Of a stretch of DNA of 7,416 bases, positions 5,807-7,416 are shown piece after piece. A model generated the notes under the pieces. The model saw nothing but the letters and a program-made list of their open reading frames with translations. It was not told the DNA's origin and ran no database searches. Position 1 is the stretch's first letter. Each line of letters starts with the position of its first letter. The stretch is from an uncultured Collinsella sp. (GTDB lineage: Bacteria; Actinomycetota; Coriobacteriia; Coriobacteriales; Coriobacteriaceae). The stretch covers positions 1-7,416 of the forward strand of contig USDH01000077.1 in NCBI GenBank assembly GCA_900553415.1, given 5' to 3'. Both the position numbers and the translations under genes were made by a program.

Positions 5807-7416
5807 ATGGCAGATTCCAGCAAAAAGATGCAGATCGTGTTTGCCTCGGCCGAGTGCGCACCGTTTGTAAAGACCGGTGGCCTGGGCGACGTGGCAGGCT
5901 CGCTGCCTGCGGCGCTTGTGCGCGCCGGCGCCGAAGTTATCGTGATGGTGCCCAAGTACGCCACCATAAAGGACGAGTACAAGGCGCAGATGGAGCACTT
6001 CTCCGACTTTTACGTGAGTCTGGGCTGGCGCAACGAGTACTGTGGACTCGAGAAGCTCGAGCACGACGGCGTCACCTATATGTTCATCGACAACGAGCGC
6101 TACTTTGCGCGCGACTATCCGTACGGCTTCTTTGACGACGGCGAGCGCTTTGCGTTCTTCTCCAAGGCCATCACCGAGAGCCTGCAGCACCTGCCGGCCG
6201 ACTTTGAGTGCGACATCCTGCACTGCAATGACTGGCAGACGGCACTTGCGCCCGTGTTTTTGCGCGAGTTTTACCAGGGCCTGCCGCTGTATGACCGCGT
6301 CAAGACCGTGTTCTCGATCCACAACGTGGCGTTCCAGGGCCAGTTTAGCGACACCGTGATGGAGGACATCCTGGGTGTGGCACACATTCCGGCGGCCGCC
6401 TCGCAGCTGCGTTGCGACGCCTGCAGCATCAACTACATGCTGGGCGCCCTGCGCTATGCCGACGCCATAACCACGGTGAGCCCCACCTATGCCAGCGAGA
6501 TCCAGACGCCCGAGTTTGGCGAGGGCCTGGACGGCGTGCTGCGCGAGCGCTCCTATGCGCTGCAGGGCATTTTGAATGGCATTGACGTGGCGGGCTTTGA
6601 CCCGGCGACCGACAAGCGCATTGCCGCCAACTACACCGTGGAGGACCGTTCTGGTAAGGCCGTATGCAAGGCCAAGCTGCAGGAAGAGCTGGGGCTCGAG
6701 GTTCGCGACGACCGTCCGCTTATGGTCATGGTCACGCGCCTGACGCGCCAGAAGGGCATGGACCTGGTCATGTACGCGCTCGACCGCATTCTGGCCGGCG
6801 GCGTGCAGGTGGCGGTGCTGGGCACCGGCGACCGCGACTACGAGGACGGTCTGCGCTACTTCCAGGACAAGTACCCCGGTACCATGGCCGCACGCATCGA
6901 GTTCGATCCTGCGCTGTCGCAGCGCATGTATGCCGCCGCCGACATGTTCCTAATGCCTTCGAAGTTTGAGCCCTGCGGCCTGTCGCAGATCATCGCCATG
7001 CGCTACGGCACCCTGCCTATCGTGCGCGAGACCGGCGGCCTGAAAGACACTGTGATTCCGTATAACGAGTTTACCGGCGAAGGCACGGGCTTCTCGTTTA
7101 CCAACTTTAACGGCGACGAGATGGGCGACGCCGTGTTCCGCGCGGCGCGTCTGTTCTGGGATAACCGCGACGCCTGGAACCAGCTGGTCACGCAGGCCAT
7201 GAGCCAGGACTTTAGCTGGACGCGCTCGGCCGACAAGTATCTGGACCTGTACTTCTTTATGCATCCGGAGATTGAGAGGCCAGCGGCTGTTGTCGACGAG
7301 CCTGAGGCTGTTGTTGAGCCGGTGGCCGCTGAGGAGCCCGAGGCCGAGGAGAAGCCGGTTGAGGCTGAGACCGCAAAGGCCGAGCCTGAGGTGAAGGCTG
7401 AAGTTGCTCCTGGGGC
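5807..7416 (+). CDS. glgA: Glycogen synthase GlgA (ADP-glucose), 3' end beyond window
   Basis: Transfers glucose from ADP-glucose to the non-reducing end of alpha-1,4 glucan (EC 2.4.1.21, GT5, cytoplasmic). 536 complete codons are visible and no stop is reached. The N-terminal domain shows KTGGLGDV (22-29, ADP-glucose-binding loop), HCNDWQT (from 139), SIHNVAFQG (His172) and VSPTYASE (from 224). The C-terminal GT-B domain shows GILNGID (254-260), RLTRQKG with Arg311 and Lys316, and SKFEPCGLSQ with Glu388, exactly 11 residues offset from Arg300, Lys305 and Glu377 of E. coli GlgA. The core ends near LDLYFFMHPE (about residue 485), close to the usual length of about 480. Beyond it the frame continues into an acidic tail (separate entry). 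I chose ATG 5807 because GGGAG (5797-5801) lies five bases upstream; an in-frame ATG at 5795 has no ribosome binding site. The enzyme call is secure. Confidence 0.96.
   Translation, partial: MADSSKKMQIVFASAECAPFVKTGGLGDVAGSLPAALVRAGAEVIVMVPKYATIKDEYKAQMEHFSDFYVSLGWRNEYCGLEKLEHDGVTYMFIDNERYFARDYPYGFFDDGERFAFFSKAITESLQHLPADFECDILHCNDWQTALAPVFLREFYQGLPLYDRVKTVFSIHNVAFQGQFSDTVMEDILGVAHIPAAASQLRCDACSINYMLGALRYADAITTVSPTYASEIQTPEFGEGLDGVLRERSYALQGILNGIDVAGFDPATDKRIAANYTVEDRSGKAVCKAKLQEELGLEVRDDRPLMVMVTRLTRQKGMDLVMYALDRILAGGVQVAVLGTGDRDYEDGLRYFQDKYPGTMAARIEFDPALSQRMYAAADMFLMPSKFEPCGLSQIIAMRYGTLPIVRETGGLKDTVIPYNEFTGEGTGFSFTNFNGDEMGDAVFRAARLFWDNRDAWNQLVTQAMSQDFSWTRSADKYLDLYFFMHPEIERPAAVVDEPEAVVEPVAAEEPEAEEKPVEAETAKAEPEVKAEVAPG
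7262..7416 (+). other. Acidic Glu/Ala/Pro/Val-rich C-terminal extension of GlgA (continues past window)
   Basis: From residue 486 to the window edge (51 residues) the protein has 15 Glu and 1 Asp against 3 Lys and 1 Arg, with 11 Ala, 8 Pro and 8 Val, a net charge of about -12. It looks disordered and repetitive (EPEA, EPEV, KPVEAE). Codon use changes sharply: 6 of 11 Ala codons are GCT and 5 of 8 Val codons are GTT, while I read no GCT among about fifty Ala codons and only two GTT in the GlgA body. It could be a free tail or a linker to a further domain outside the window. Its charge is opposite to that of the GlgB tail. Confidence 0.85.

Noticed and set aside
5777..6385. 202-residue open frame on the minus strand opposite the start of glgA
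   Set aside because: In-register antisense shadow of glgA, explained by codon bias.

Overview
The window is a GC-rich glycogen-metabolism gene cluster. All genes are on the plus strand and coding density is very high. In order it holds the 3' end of glgB (branching enzyme), a complete glgP (glycogen phosphorylase), a complete glgC and glgD (the two ADP-glucose pyrophosphorylase subunits), and the 5' part of glgA (glycogen synthase), which is still open at the right edge. I see no RNA genes, mobile elements, CRISPR arrays or minus-strand genes. The proteins, with the GlgC/GlgD pair in particular, resemble those of Gram-positive gut bacteria. Strong G/C bias at third codon positions together with GlgD suggests a high-GC anaerobe such as a Coriobacteriia member (Collinsella-like). 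That placement is inference from style, not a database match.

Layout: glgB (1-810, partial), a 94-base gap with a weak promoter candidate and a small hairpin beside the glgP ribosome binding site, glgP (905-3331), a 104-base gap with a perfect 9-bp inverted repeat (3366-3396) and a duplicated ribosome-binding-site/start segment, glgC (3436-4584), a 4-base gap, glgD (4589-5716), a 90-base gap with a perfect 12-bp inverted repeat (5748-5783), then glgA (5807 to past the end). The hairpins split the cluster into glgB-glgP, glgC-glgD and glgA blocks, so the steps may be expressed at different levels. No gene-free stretch reaches 300 bases.

Together the genes form a full storage cycle. GlgC/GlgD make ADP-glucose from glucose-1-phosphate and ATP, GlgA extends alpha-1,4 chains, GlgB adds alpha-1,6 branches, and GlgP removes glucose as glucose-1-phosphate.

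The most unusual feature is a pair of oppositely charged, low-complexity C-terminal tails. GlgB ends in about 71 residues rich in Lys/Ala/Pro that look like a histone H1 tail (20 Lys, 1 Arg, 2 acidic). GlgA runs past its normal end into a Glu/Ala/Pro/Val-rich tail (at least 51 residues, 16 acidic, 4 basic) that leaves the window. Both tails also depart from the codon habits of their own enzyme bodies. An electrostatic link between synthase and branching enzyme is an attractive but untested idea. The enzyme cores themselves are ordinary.
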